Shown here: positions 1 through 4,784 of the stretch, in pieces | Layout of the letters: every line of letters begins with the position of its first letter | Position numbering within the stretch: the stretch's first letter is position 1 | NCBI GenBank assembly: GCA_005884745.1 | Contig: VAZU01000387.1 | Span: 1-5,424, forward strand | Reading direction: 5' to 3' | Source: Alphaproteobacteria bacterium | GTDB lineage: Bacteria > Pseudomonadota > Alphaproteobacteria > Rhizobiales > Xanthobacteraceae | DNA length: 5,424 nucleotides | Made by a program: the position numbers and the translations under genes | Notes under the pieces: model-generated | The model's input: the letters and a program-made list of their open reading frames with translations, nothing else | What the model was told of the DNA's origin: nothing | The model's database searches: none

Positions 1-1
1 G

Positions 2-274
2 CACGCCGATGTGTTCCGGGATATCGATTGGAGCACGCAACGCGTCGCCGAACAGACGCGAGCACGCGCGGCCGATCTCGGCCTCGCCGTTGTCGAGCTC
101 GCGCCCTGGTATGATGTCGATGATCCCGCCTCGCTGCGCATACTGCTTCGCGATCTGCAGGGAGCTTCGGGGACCGCCGGCGCCGCCTATGGGGCCCCGG
201 CAACCGCACGCTTTCTCGAAACCAACGGGATTGCCGAGCGCCTCGCAGCCAAACTCGCCGACGCGGGAACGTGA
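2..274 (+). CDS. DUF2064/TIGR04282 family glycosyltransferase-like protein, C-terminal part (5' end outside window)
   Basis: The frame is open from the left edge and stops at TGA 272-274, giving 90 residues of a longer protein. The segment FRDIDWST near the visible N-terminus, followed by a conserved V..QT..RA stretch and the motif PWYDVDD (about visible residues 37-43), is what I recognise as the C-terminal third of the DUF2064 family. These are GT-A-fold proteins of roughly 200-230 residues that the TIGR04282 model labels arsenosugar-biosynthesis glycosyltransferase. The nucleotide-binding N-terminal half lies outside the window, so catalytic residues cannot be checked. The GTG at 11 is not a plausible start because the family extends far upstream. 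The gene converges on the minus-strand gene ending at 300, with 25 bp between the stops and no strong terminator. Family assignment is from remembered motif pattern; the substrate is unknown. Confidence 0.72.
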   Translation, partial: HADVFRDIDWSTQRVAEQTRARAADLGLAVVELAPWYDVDDPASLRILLRDLQGASGTAGAAYGAPATARFLETNGIAERLAAKLADAGT

Positions 275-299
275 GGGCGTTCGCGCACGCCTCGACCCG

Positions 300-698
300 T
301 CACGCGGACGCGGCAGGTATGCGCAGCAGGCGCCCCGTCGCCAAAAGATCGGCCACCTTCCAATCACCGCCTACGCCCTCGATCATCCAGCACAGGATCG
401 CCCAAAGGTCGCGATCGACAAGTTCGTCGTCGAGCGGCTCCAGCTCCGGGATCAGCGCATGAATCTCCACCCCGTCCGGAAACGGCTCGCCGCTGCGGCC
501 GATGAAGACGAGCGCATAGGTGAGACCGGAAGGGGCGCTCACGTACCCCGGCTCGGCCAGACCGCGGCGGCCGAAGTCGAACGTGCGGCCGAAGAAGTCG
601 CGAAACTCCGGATAATGCCCGATCCGATCCTCCACCAGGACCAGGGCCCGGCGTTTGCCGAAAAGCTCGGCTTGTTTGCTGACTTCGACCCTGCTCAT
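300..698 (-). CDS. Conserved-looking hypothetical protein, 132 aa, translationally coupled to the hydrolase
   Basis: I do not recognise this protein. The start is ATG at 698-696, which overlaps the TGA stop of the upstream hydrolase in a 4-base ATGA (698-695). That argues for this start over the longer open frame, whose extra 166 codons merely shadow the hydrolase, and for translational coupling. The 132-residue product begins MSRVEVSKQAELFGKRRAL. It appears soluble, with no signal peptide or clear membrane helix. It has a hydrophobic YALVFIG strand near residues 62-68, an acidic middle (ALIPELEPLDDELVDRD) and a tryptophan-containing helix-like stretch (LWAILCWMIEGVGGDW). Composition and third-position GC match its neighbours, so the frame looks genuinely coding. 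It could be an accessory or substrate-handling protein of the hydrolase, but that rests only on the gene overlap. Confidence 0.72.
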   Translation of the reverse strand: MSRVEVSKQAELFGKRRALVLVEDRIGHYPEFRDFFGRTFDFGRRGLAEPGYVSAPSGLTYALVFIGRSGEPFPDGVEIHALIPELEPLDDELVDRDLWAILCWMIEGVGGDWKVADLLATGRLLRIPAASA

Positions 699-1621
699 GG
701 CTCGTCTCGCGCGTGACGTTGCAGAAATTCCACGATGAGCGCGGCGATCTCCGGCCCGGAATCCTCCTGCAGGAAATGCCGGCCGGTCACCCAATGCGGG
801 CCCTCGGCGTGAGGCAGCAGCGTCGTGAATTTCCGGCAAAACGTGTCGGGATCGAACACGTCGTCCTCGCGGCCCCAGACCATCAGCGTCGGCAGCGCGC
901 ACGAACGCAGCTCGTGCTCGATCCAGCGGAAGCGCGCAAATGCACGGGCATGATCGTCGAGCGGAATCCAGCGCGGCCAGGTCCAGGTCAACAGTCGCGT
1001 TGCCGGATCGGGCAGGACCGCCGTGTAGGCCGCCTGGGCTCGTTCCCGGAACTTTTCCCGATCCACCACCGACAAATAGATGCCGCGCGCGGCGAGCGCA
1101 TTGTGGCGCCCGAGCAGATACGGCCCGAGGAGCGGCGCGTGCATCATCCGCCACGGGAACATGCGGGTGTGGAACTCGGCCGGCGGCAGCGGCCACGCCC
1201 AGGTGCTCATGAGCACCAGCGCATGCATGCGTTCACGGTTGGTGAGCGCGAAGCCGAGCCCGGTAGGGCCGCCCCAGTCGTGGCAGACGAGCGTGATGCG
1301 CCGGAGATCCAGCTGGCGCAGCAAGGCTGTGAGATTGGCGATGTGGCCGTCGAGACTATGTGCGTCTTCCCGCGTCGGCTTCTCCGAAAGCCCGAATCCG
1401 ATCATGTCGGGGATGATCACGCGGCGCCCGGCCGCCGTCAGCGGTTTTACGAAATCGCGATAGAGAAAGCCCCAGGTCGGGTTGCCGTGCAGCAGCACCA
1501 AAGGATCGCCGGCTCCCTCGTCGACATAGTGCATGCGCCAGCCGTTCACGCGGGCGAAGTTCGGCCGGTACGGCCACATCGAACGGATCGTCTCGGGCAA
1601 GTCGGGCAAGCGCGCTAGCAT
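695..1621 (-). CDS. Alpha/beta hydrolase, haloalkane dehalogenase-like (possibly OleB-type beta-lactone decarboxylase)
   Basis: The 308-residue protein has the full alpha/beta-hydrolase layout: cap-side HYVDEG (31-36), oxyanion loop HGNPTW (45-50), strand VIIPDMIGFGLSEKP (68-82), nucleophile elbow CHDWGG with Asp115, candidate acid Asp253 in WGREDD, and catalytic His282 in RHFLQED. An Asp nucleophile rather than Ser, directly followed by Trp116, with Asn47 in the HGN loop, is the haloalkane-dehalogenase pattern: Asp attacks the C-halogen bond, and Trp and Asn hold the halide. OleB enzymes, which decarboxylate beta-lactones in olefin synthesis, share HGNPTW and the Asp nucleophile and are often misnamed dehalogenases. 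No oleA, oleC or oleD is visible here. No signal peptide, so probably cytoplasmic. ATG at 1621 lacks a strong Shine-Dalgarno; ATG at Met15 is an alternative but would remove residues ahead of the WPYRP segment. It heads a two-gene unit with the 132-aa ORF. Confidence 0.85.
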   Translation of the reverse strand: MLARLPDLPETIRSMWPYRPNFARVNGWRMHYVDEGAGDPLVLLHGNPTWGFLYRDFVKPLTAAGRRVIIPDMIGFGLSEKPTREDAHSLDGHIANLTALLRQLDLRRITLVCHDWGGPTGLGFALTNRERMHALVLMSTWAWPLPPAEFHTRMFPWRMMHAPLLGPYLLGRHNALAARGIYLSVVDREKFRERAQAAYTAVLPDPATRLLTWTWPRWIPLDDHARAFARFRWIEHELRSCALPTLMVWGREDDVFDPDTFCRKFTTLLPHAEGPHWVTGRHFLQEDSGPEIAALIVEFLQRHARDEP

Positions 1622-1846
1622 CGAACGGACTCTATCCCGGATCGGCAGTCAGCGTGAGCGAGCATTGCTTCATCTCAAAGTAGCGTCCGCATGCCGCCGC
1701 GGAATGAAAGTCATTCCCGGCAAGCCATTCCGGCCCCTCGTGAAATTTGCCACACTGTAGTCGCTATCCGCGATTCCACCCAACCGCGGCGCTCGCGCGC
1801 TCCGGCCGCCTGTTTCCCGTATGGAGCCATTCGCCGGGAGCTCGAC
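1622..1846. promoter_or_regulatory. Divergent control region with perfect inverted repeat GGAATGA-AAG-TCATTCC
   Basis: This 225-bp gap separates the divergent hydrolase and ketopantoate-reductase genes. At 1701-1717 there are two perfect 7-base arms around a 3-base spacer, the size and symmetry of a dimeric repressor site. A further CATTCC half-site lies at 1726-1731. An AT-richer patch at 1741-1760 containing TTGCCA (1747-1752) could hold a -35 element for the plus-strand gene, but I find no convincing -10 at standard spacing. No regulator gene is visible beside it. The symmetry is directly seen; the operator role is inference. Confidence 0.4.
1836..1840 (+). promoter_or_regulatory. Shine-Dalgarno GGGAG setting the start of the ketopantoate-reductase gene
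   Basis: GGGAG lies six bases ahead of ATG 1847. Together with the dinucleotide-binding motif beginning at residue 7, it decides this start over the in-frame ATG at 1691, which would add 52 residues of arginine- and proline-rich, non-conserved sequence. Confidence 0.65.
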
Positions 1847-2779
1847 ATGCGCATCGCCATCATGGGGTCCGGAGCGGTCGGCGGCTATTTCGGCGCGCGC
1901 CTTGCCGCCGGCGGCAGTGACGTCACCTTCCTCGCCCGCGGCGCGCATCTGGCGGCGATGCGCGAGCGCGGGCTTACCGTCGAGAGCCCGCTCGGCGACA
2001 TCAGGCTGGCGCAAGTCAAGGCCGGCGACAATCCCCAGGCGATCGGGCCGGTCGATCTCGTCATCGTCGCGGTCAAGCTGTGGGACACCGAGCAGGCGGC
2101 GCGGCAGATCGAGCCGCTGGTCCGCGCCGGCGCCTCGGTCGTCTCGTTCCAGAACGGCGTGCAGAAGGACGAGGTCCTCCGCCGCGTTCTCGGCGAGCCG
2201 GCGGTGATGGGCGGCGTGTGCTACGTGGGCGCCTCCATTGCGGGTCCGGGCGTAATCCGTCATATCGGCAAGATGCAGCGGCTCGTATTCGGCGAATACG
2301 ACGGCCGCCGCTCTGCGCGCGCCGAGGCGCTGCTCGAAGCATGCACCCGCGGCGGGATCGACGCGGAGTTCAGCGCCGACATCAAGCGCGCGATCTGGGA
2401 GAAATTCGTGTTCCTGGTCGCCATGTCGGGGGCGACTTCGAGCATTCGCCGCACGATCGGGCCGATCCGGCAAAACCCCCGCACCCGGGCGTTCTTTCTC
2501 GATCTCATGCGCGAAGTCGTCGCGGTCGGGCGCGCCTGCGGCATCGCGCTGAGCGAGGAATTTCCCGAGCAACGCATGAAATTCTGCGACGGCTTGCCTG
2601 CCGAAATGACGTCCTCGATGCACAACGATCTCGACCGCGGCAACCGCCTGGAGGTCGACTGGCTCAGCGGCGGCGTGGTCGAGCTCGGCAACTCGGTCGG
2701 GGTGGCGACCCCGCTCAATCGCGCCGTCCGCGATATCCTGGCGCTCCATGCGAACGGCAAGGCCGCGGGGGCGGCATGA
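1847..2779 (+). CDS. 2-dehydropantoate 2-reductase (ketopantoate reductase, PanE/ApbA) family protein
   Basis: The 310-residue protein, the usual family length, begins with a Rossmann NADP-binding motif, MRIAIMGSGAVGGYFG (GxGxxG from Gly7). It then shows VDLVIVAVK, typical of the end of the cofactor domain, SFQNGVQ with Asn103, the catalytic-lysine segment IWEKFVF with Lys186, and the C-terminal NRLEVDWLSGG with Glu269. These correspond to the substrate-binding Asn, general-acid Lys and substrate-contacting Glu known from E. coli PanE. PanE reduces ketopantoate to pantoate with NADPH in pantothenate synthesis. Hyphomicrobiales often carry several paralogues in catabolic clusters, so the true substrate may be another 2-oxo acid and I leave the symbol empty. 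Cytoplasmic. The stop overlaps the ATG of the next reading frame (ATGA, 2776-2779), so it once headed an operon with the enolase-superfamily gene that is now broken. Confidence 0.88.
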   Translation: MRIAIMGSGAVGGYFGARLAAGGSDVTFLARGAHLAAMRERGLTVESPLGDIRLAQVKAGDNPQAIGPVDLVIVAVKLWDTEQAARQIEPLVRAGASVVSFQNGVQKDEVLRRVLGEPAVMGGVCYVGASIAGPGVIRHIGKMQRLVFGEYDGRRSARAEALLEACTRGGIDAEFSADIKRAIWEKFVFLVAMSGATSSIRRTIGPIRQNPRTRAFFLDLMREVVAVGRACGIALSEEFPEQRMKFCDGLPAEMTSSMHNDLDRGNRLEVDWLSGGVVELGNSVGVATPLNRAVRDILALHANGKAAGAA

Positions 2780-2966
2780 CCGCGGCCCTGACCATTCGCG
2801 GCGCGCGCGCCGTGTGGCGGTGGAAGCGCCGATGGCGCGCCCGCTCGAGACCAGCGCGCAGACGATCGACCACGCGAGCCTGTTGCTGATCGATCTTAAT
2901 ACCAACGAAGGGGTGACCGGCCGCGCCTATCTGTTCTGTTATTTGCAGGCGGCGGCTGCGGGATGA
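2776..2966 (+). pseudogene. Truncated, frameshifted N-terminus of a mandelate racemase/muconate lactonizing-type enolase-superfamily gene
   Basis: ATG 2776 overlaps the ketopantoate-reductase stop and opens MTAALTIRGARA. In this frame it then degenerates into arginine/tryptophan-rich sequence and stops. From about 2811, the frame displaced by -1 reads VAVEAPMARPLETS, then HASLLLIDLNTNEGVTGRA, YLFCYLQAAA, ending at TGA 2964-2966. Joined, the two pieces give about 63 residues matching the capping-domain N-terminus of enolase-superfamily proteins: beta strand, 'P...PL..S' segment, and L.T.EG..G.. motif. Full members are about 370 residues with a metal-binding barrel, all of which is missing. The frame change fits loss of one base at or next to the alternating GC tract 2801-2810. 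Downstream sequence to 3068 shows no continuation in any frame. Both a frameshift and a large 3' deletion are therefore present, so a single sequencing error cannot explain it. The ancestral substrate cannot be inferred. Confidence 0.75.
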
Positions 2967-3011
2967 GTGTCCGATGCATTGGGCTGTTGCTCGATCGCCC
3001 GAAGCCGCCGG

Positions 3012-3036
3012 GGAACCTCCCGATCCTTCCGGCGTT
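3012..3036 (+). promoter_or_regulatory. EcfG-type (general stress response) promoter GGAAC-N16-CGTT
   Basis: GGAAC at 3012-3016 and CGTT at 3033-3036 are separated by exactly 16 bases. This is an exact match to the -35/-10 consensus recognised by the EcfG sigma factors of the alphaproteobacterial general stress response (PhyR-NepR-EcfG). Transcription would start near 3043, leaving a leader of about 25 bases with a ribosome site before ATG 3069. The position directly ahead of a small membrane protein gene fits the usual EcfG regulon. The match is seen; activity is inferred. Confidence 0.72.
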
Positions 3037-3068
3037 GCGCTGAAGGTCGGCTCGTATAGGTGGTTCTC

Positions 3069-3275
3069 ATGGCCAACGCTTCCCAGGCGCGCAAGGCGCC
3101 GCAGCAGAAAGCCCGAACATCGAGGCCAAGCACCAAACAGGCGTCGAGGCAGCGCAAAGCCGCCAAGCGCGACACGACGGATGCCGTTGTGGTGATGATC
3201 GAGCGGCGACCGTTGCCGGCCCTGGCCTTGGCGCTCGGCATGGGACTGGTCCTCGGCGTGGCGTGGGGTCGCTGA
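3069..3275 (+). CDS. Small basic protein with one C-terminal membrane segment (DUF883/YqjD-like tail), predicted stress-induced
   Basis: This 68-residue product has two parts. Residues 1-38 are rich in Lys, Arg, Gln, Ser and Ala with almost no hydrophobics and are probably disordered and nucleic-acid- or membrane-attracting. Residues 48-66 (PLPALALALGMGLVLGVAW) form one hydrophobic helix ending in a final GR. The ERRPLPALALALGMGLVLG pattern resembles the C-terminal anchor of the DUF883 (ElaB/YqjD) stationary-phase inner-membrane proteins, but the long amphipathic helix of that family is absent, so membership is uncertain. ATG 3069 is preferred over ATG 3060 because AGGTGG (3058-3063) sits five bases ahead of it. 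It has its own EcfG-type promoter upstream and a hairpin terminator starting 7 bases after the stop, so it is probably monocistronic. Likely a tail-anchored inner-membrane protein; molecular function unknown. Confidence 0.72.
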   Translation: MANASQARKAPQQKARTSRPSTKQASRQRKAAKRDTTDAVVVMIERRPLPALALALGMGLVLGVAWGR

Positions 3276-3282
3276 CCCGCGC

Positions 3283-3305
3283 GCCGAGATCGCGTCTCGG
3301 CCTTT
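3283..3305 (+). terminator. Intrinsic-type terminator after the small membrane protein gene
   Basis: A perfect 7-bp stem, GCCGAGA (3283-3289) with TCTCGGC (3295-3301), closes a 5-base loop TCGCG and is followed by CTTT. The T run is short, so termination may be partial. It lies just after the stop codon at 3273-3275. Confidence 0.6.
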
Positions 3306-3316
3306 AGCTGTGGAAT

Positions 3317-3446
3317 CGTCATGGCCGGGCTTGTCCCGGCTTATCCCGGCCATCCACGCCTTTGATACATCTGATACATCGGGTTCAGTTCGTGGATGCC
3401 CGGCACAAGAGCCTGCCCCGGACTTGATCCGGGGCCGGGCATAACG
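3317..3446. repeat. Nested palindromic intergenic repeat of the Bradyrhizobium/Rhodopseudomonas type
   Basis: About 130 bp of nested symmetry between convergent genes. The left half has ATGGCCGGG (3321-3329) pairing with CCCGGCCAT (3345-3353). The right half has ATGCCCGG (3396-3403) pairing with CCGGGCAT (3435-3442), enclosing a second 8-bp stem GCCCCGGA/TCCGGGGC (3415-3422 / 3428-3435) with loop CTTGA. The inner edges CATCCACG (3351-3358) and CGTGGATG (3391-3398) are also perfectly complementary, and the outer edges CGTCATG and CATAACG nearly so. I recall this family as very common between genes in Bradyrhizobium and relatives, where its translation creates spurious 'KAWMAG...' protein tails. 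A similar KAWMAGIS read-through occurs here on the minus strand. It may be a non-autonomous mobile palindrome and could also act as a bidirectional terminator. Confidence 0.72.
3363..3380. repeat. Two perfect tandem copies of TGATACATC inside the palindromic repeat
   Basis: TGATACATC occurs at 3363-3371 and again at 3372-3380 without spacer, in the central loop of the large palindrome. A second small duplication, TTGTCCCGGC/TTATCCCGGC (3331-3340 and 3341-3350), lies in the left arm. Both look like replication-slippage expansions of this copy. Confidence 0.7.
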
Positions 3447-3456
3447 AGACTGGGTG

Positions 3457-4176
3457 TCACTGGCAGATGCGGTAGCGATCGCTCGAGCCGTGCTGCATGA
3501 TGTCGACATGCATGTGATCCGCATGCGCCGCATCCGACCCCGGCCCCAGCACCGTCGTGAACCAGCCGCATGCGGCGACGCGGATGGCGGCGACCGTGGC
3601 CTGCATGTGCTCGTCGCCCTGCGGCTTGACAGTGAGCGTCCTGCCGTTCGCGAGCTCGAAGCTCGCGACATCGGCGGCCAGCCCGGACGCATGCGCGCTG
3701 ATTTTTCCCGCCTCGGCGCGATTGCGGTTGCGGCATTCATAACCCGGGCCGGTGCGAACCGACTTGAGCTCGACCGCGAGCTCGCCGGCGATGAGCGGGG
3801 CGACGAGGTCGCGCAGCCAGTGGCCGAAACGTTCGCCGAAGCGGCAGGACAGCGTCGGCTCGTCGGGCAGCCGGATCGAGATTCTCCACCGCGGCGCCAG
3901 TTTGACGGCCTTGAGGCGCACAGGCGTGTCGATGGCGCACCCCGATTTGGACGCCGGGGGCAGCGTGATCGATTCGAATTCGATTCCGGCGGCACCAAGC
4001 CGATCGAGGCACGCCTGATCGATCGCAGGTTCCGGCTGCGCATGTTCCGCCGGCGCGGCCTCGTGCGGTGCGGTCCGAGGCGGCGCCTCGGCCGGACGCG
4101 GACGCGGCAATGGCGGGGGCGCGTCGGAGGGCGCACCGGAGGCCTGGAGCGGCAGGGCGATCACCACGGTTACCAA
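3457..4176 (-). CDS. Extensin family protein (Extensin-like C-terminal domain, M15-type peptidase fold), 5' end uncertain
   Basis: The frame encodes a short hydrophobic start (VTVVIALPLQASG), a proline-rich linker (about residues 15-50), then the Cys-rich extensin-like C-terminal domain. The domain carries SAHASGLAAD (Ser160, His162, Asp169), matching the SxHxxGxAxD zinc motif of M15/VanY peptidases, TVLGPGSDAAH, and HADHMHVD with His218, His221 and His223. The zinc ligands are probably His162, Asp169 and His221. Several cysteines (QACL, SGCAI, SCRFG, YECRN, AACGW and the C-terminal RICQ) suggest disulfides and export. Related proteins are thought to act on cell-wall peptides; activity here is inferred. 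The coordinates use TTG 4176, the only permissive start in this frame after the stop at 4201-4203, but it has no good ribosome site. A better start in another frame lies at 4226 (see separate entry), so the gene may carry a 1-base deletion. Confidence 0.8.
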   Translation of the reverse strand: MVTVVIALPLQASGAPSDAPPPLPRPRPAEAPPRTAPHEAAPAEHAQPEPAIDQACLDRLGAAGIEFESITLPPASKSGCAIDTPVRLKAVKLAPRWRISIRLPDEPTLSCRFGERFGHWLRDLVAPLIAGELAVELKSVRTGPGYECRNRNRAEAGKISAHASGLAADVASFELANGRTLTVKPQGDEHMQATVAAIRVAACGWFTTVLGPGSDAAHADHMHVDIMQHGSSDRYRICQ

Positions 4177-4226
4177 GAGGGCATGGCTTTCTGCACGAGC
4201 TTACGAATCCGGCGGACGGCTTGCAT
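4177..4226 (-). other. Out-of-frame signal-peptide start of the extensin gene (apparent frameshift)
   Basis: On the minus strand ATG 4226-4224 opens MQAVRRIRKLVQKAMPS, then W and TAA. An AGGG Shine-Dalgarno (4237-4234), overlapping the stop codon of the phosphatase, lies seven bases before it. This is a textbook positively charged signal-peptide n-region. The matching hydrophobic core, LVTVVIALPLQA, is encoded directly downstream but in the -1 frame, as if one base had been lost around 4176-4183. Either the gene is newly inactivated, the base is an assembly error, or translation starts poorly at TTG 4176. No canonical slippery heptamer is present. Confidence 0.62.
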
Positions 4227-4235
4227 GTCTCGGCC

Positions 4236-4784
4236 CTAGAGCACGCGGGTTGCGCCTTGCGCGCCGAGCTCGATCAGGACAAGCCTGCCATCTGCCACAT
4301 CGAGCAAAGTGCAGGAGCAATAATCCGGCCGAAAGCAGGTCACGCGTGCGTCTCCCAGCGCGTGTCCGACCGCGACGTTGATGGCGATGTAGTGCGAGAC
4401 CACGATGGTGTCCTCGGACAGCGCCCGCAGCGCCTCGATCACCGCCTCGCGCCAGCGCTGGAGGGGTTCCGCGAGCTCCGGCCAGCGGCACGGCATGATG
4501 CCGCGGAGCCATTCGGCGCGGGCGGCGAGATCCTCGACCGGGGAGGGGATCTCGCCGACCCGCGGTTCGATCCGCGCCCCGAGCTCCCATCGCCGCTCCA
4601 GCGCCGCCGCGGTCTCGCGCGTGCGCCGCAGCGGGCTCGCGACGAGCGGCAGCGGTCCTTTCGGCGCCAGCTCGCTGGCCATTGCCTCGGCCTGGGTTCG
4701 TCCGACATCATCGAGCCCGGGATCGACGTGAGAACCCCAATCCGCGGCCGCCCTGCCGTGGCGAACGAGATAAATCCGGCTCAT
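4236..4784 (-). CDS. Histidine phosphatase family protein (phosphoglycerate mutase-like)
   Basis: The 182-residue protein opens with IYLVRHGRAA, the RHG motif whose His9 is the phospho-accepting residue. It continues with LDDVGRTQAEAMA (24-36), SPLRRTRETA (50-59, Arg53 in the phosphate pocket), Glu78 in a position suited to the proton donor, and VVSHYIAIN with the second catalytic His131. These are the branch-1 histidine-phosphatase landmarks, at the family's normal length. It removes phosphate from a small molecule or protein; the substrate cannot be told from sequence, and SixA-like or cobalamin/alpha-ribazole phosphatase-like roles are both possible. No signal peptide, so probably cytoplasmic. 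The start is ATG 4784, with a moderate GGAACAG site upstream. The stop lies only 9 bases before the better extensin start at 4226, suggesting one transcript. It is divergent from the TauD gene. Confidence 0.87.
   Translation of the reverse strand: MSRIYLVRHGRAAADWGSHVDPGLDDVGRTQAEAMASELAPKGPLPLVASPLRRTRETAAALERRWELGARIEPRVGEIPSPVEDLAARAEWLRGIMPCRWPELAEPLQRWREAVIEALRALSEDTIVVSHYIAINVAVGHALGDARVTCFRPDYCSCTLLDVADGRLVLIELGAQGATRVL

Noticed and set aside
266..281. GGAAC followed by CGTT near the end of the DUF2064 gene
   Set aside because: The spacing is only 7 bases, against the 16-17 needed for an EcfG promoter, and GGAAC lies at the end of the coding sequence, just before its stop codon.
277..290. 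GCGT/ACGC hairpin between the convergent stops at 274 and 300
   Set aside because: The stem is only 4 bp with no T tract on either strand, which is too weak to call a terminator.
699..1196. N-terminal extension of the 132-aa hypothetical protein
   Set aside because: The extra 166 codons overlap the hydrolase in another frame and are Arg/Ala-rich noise; the ATGA overlap at 698 is a far better start.
713..1618. 301-codon open frame on the plus strand opposite the hydrolase
   Set aside because: It mirrors the codon structure of the well-supported hydrolase on the other strand, shows no recognisable motif and is typical of antisense open frames in GC-rich genomes.
1670..2905. 411-codon minus-strand open frame opposite the ketopantoate-reductase gene
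   Set aside because: Antisense shadow: composition is dominated by Arg, Asp and Ala and no domain is visible, while the plus strand carries all PanE-family motifs.
2715..4136. 473-codon minus-strand open frame
   Set aside because: It spans the pseudogene, the palindromic repeat (giving the artefactual KAWMAG-type stretch) and an out-of-frame reading of the extensin gene. It is Ser/Arg-rich and motif-free.
4170..4190. Programmed -1 ribosomal frameshift in the extensin leader
   Set aside because: The reading frame has no X XXY YYZ slippery heptamer and no obvious stimulatory stem directly after it, so mutation or sequence error is simpler.
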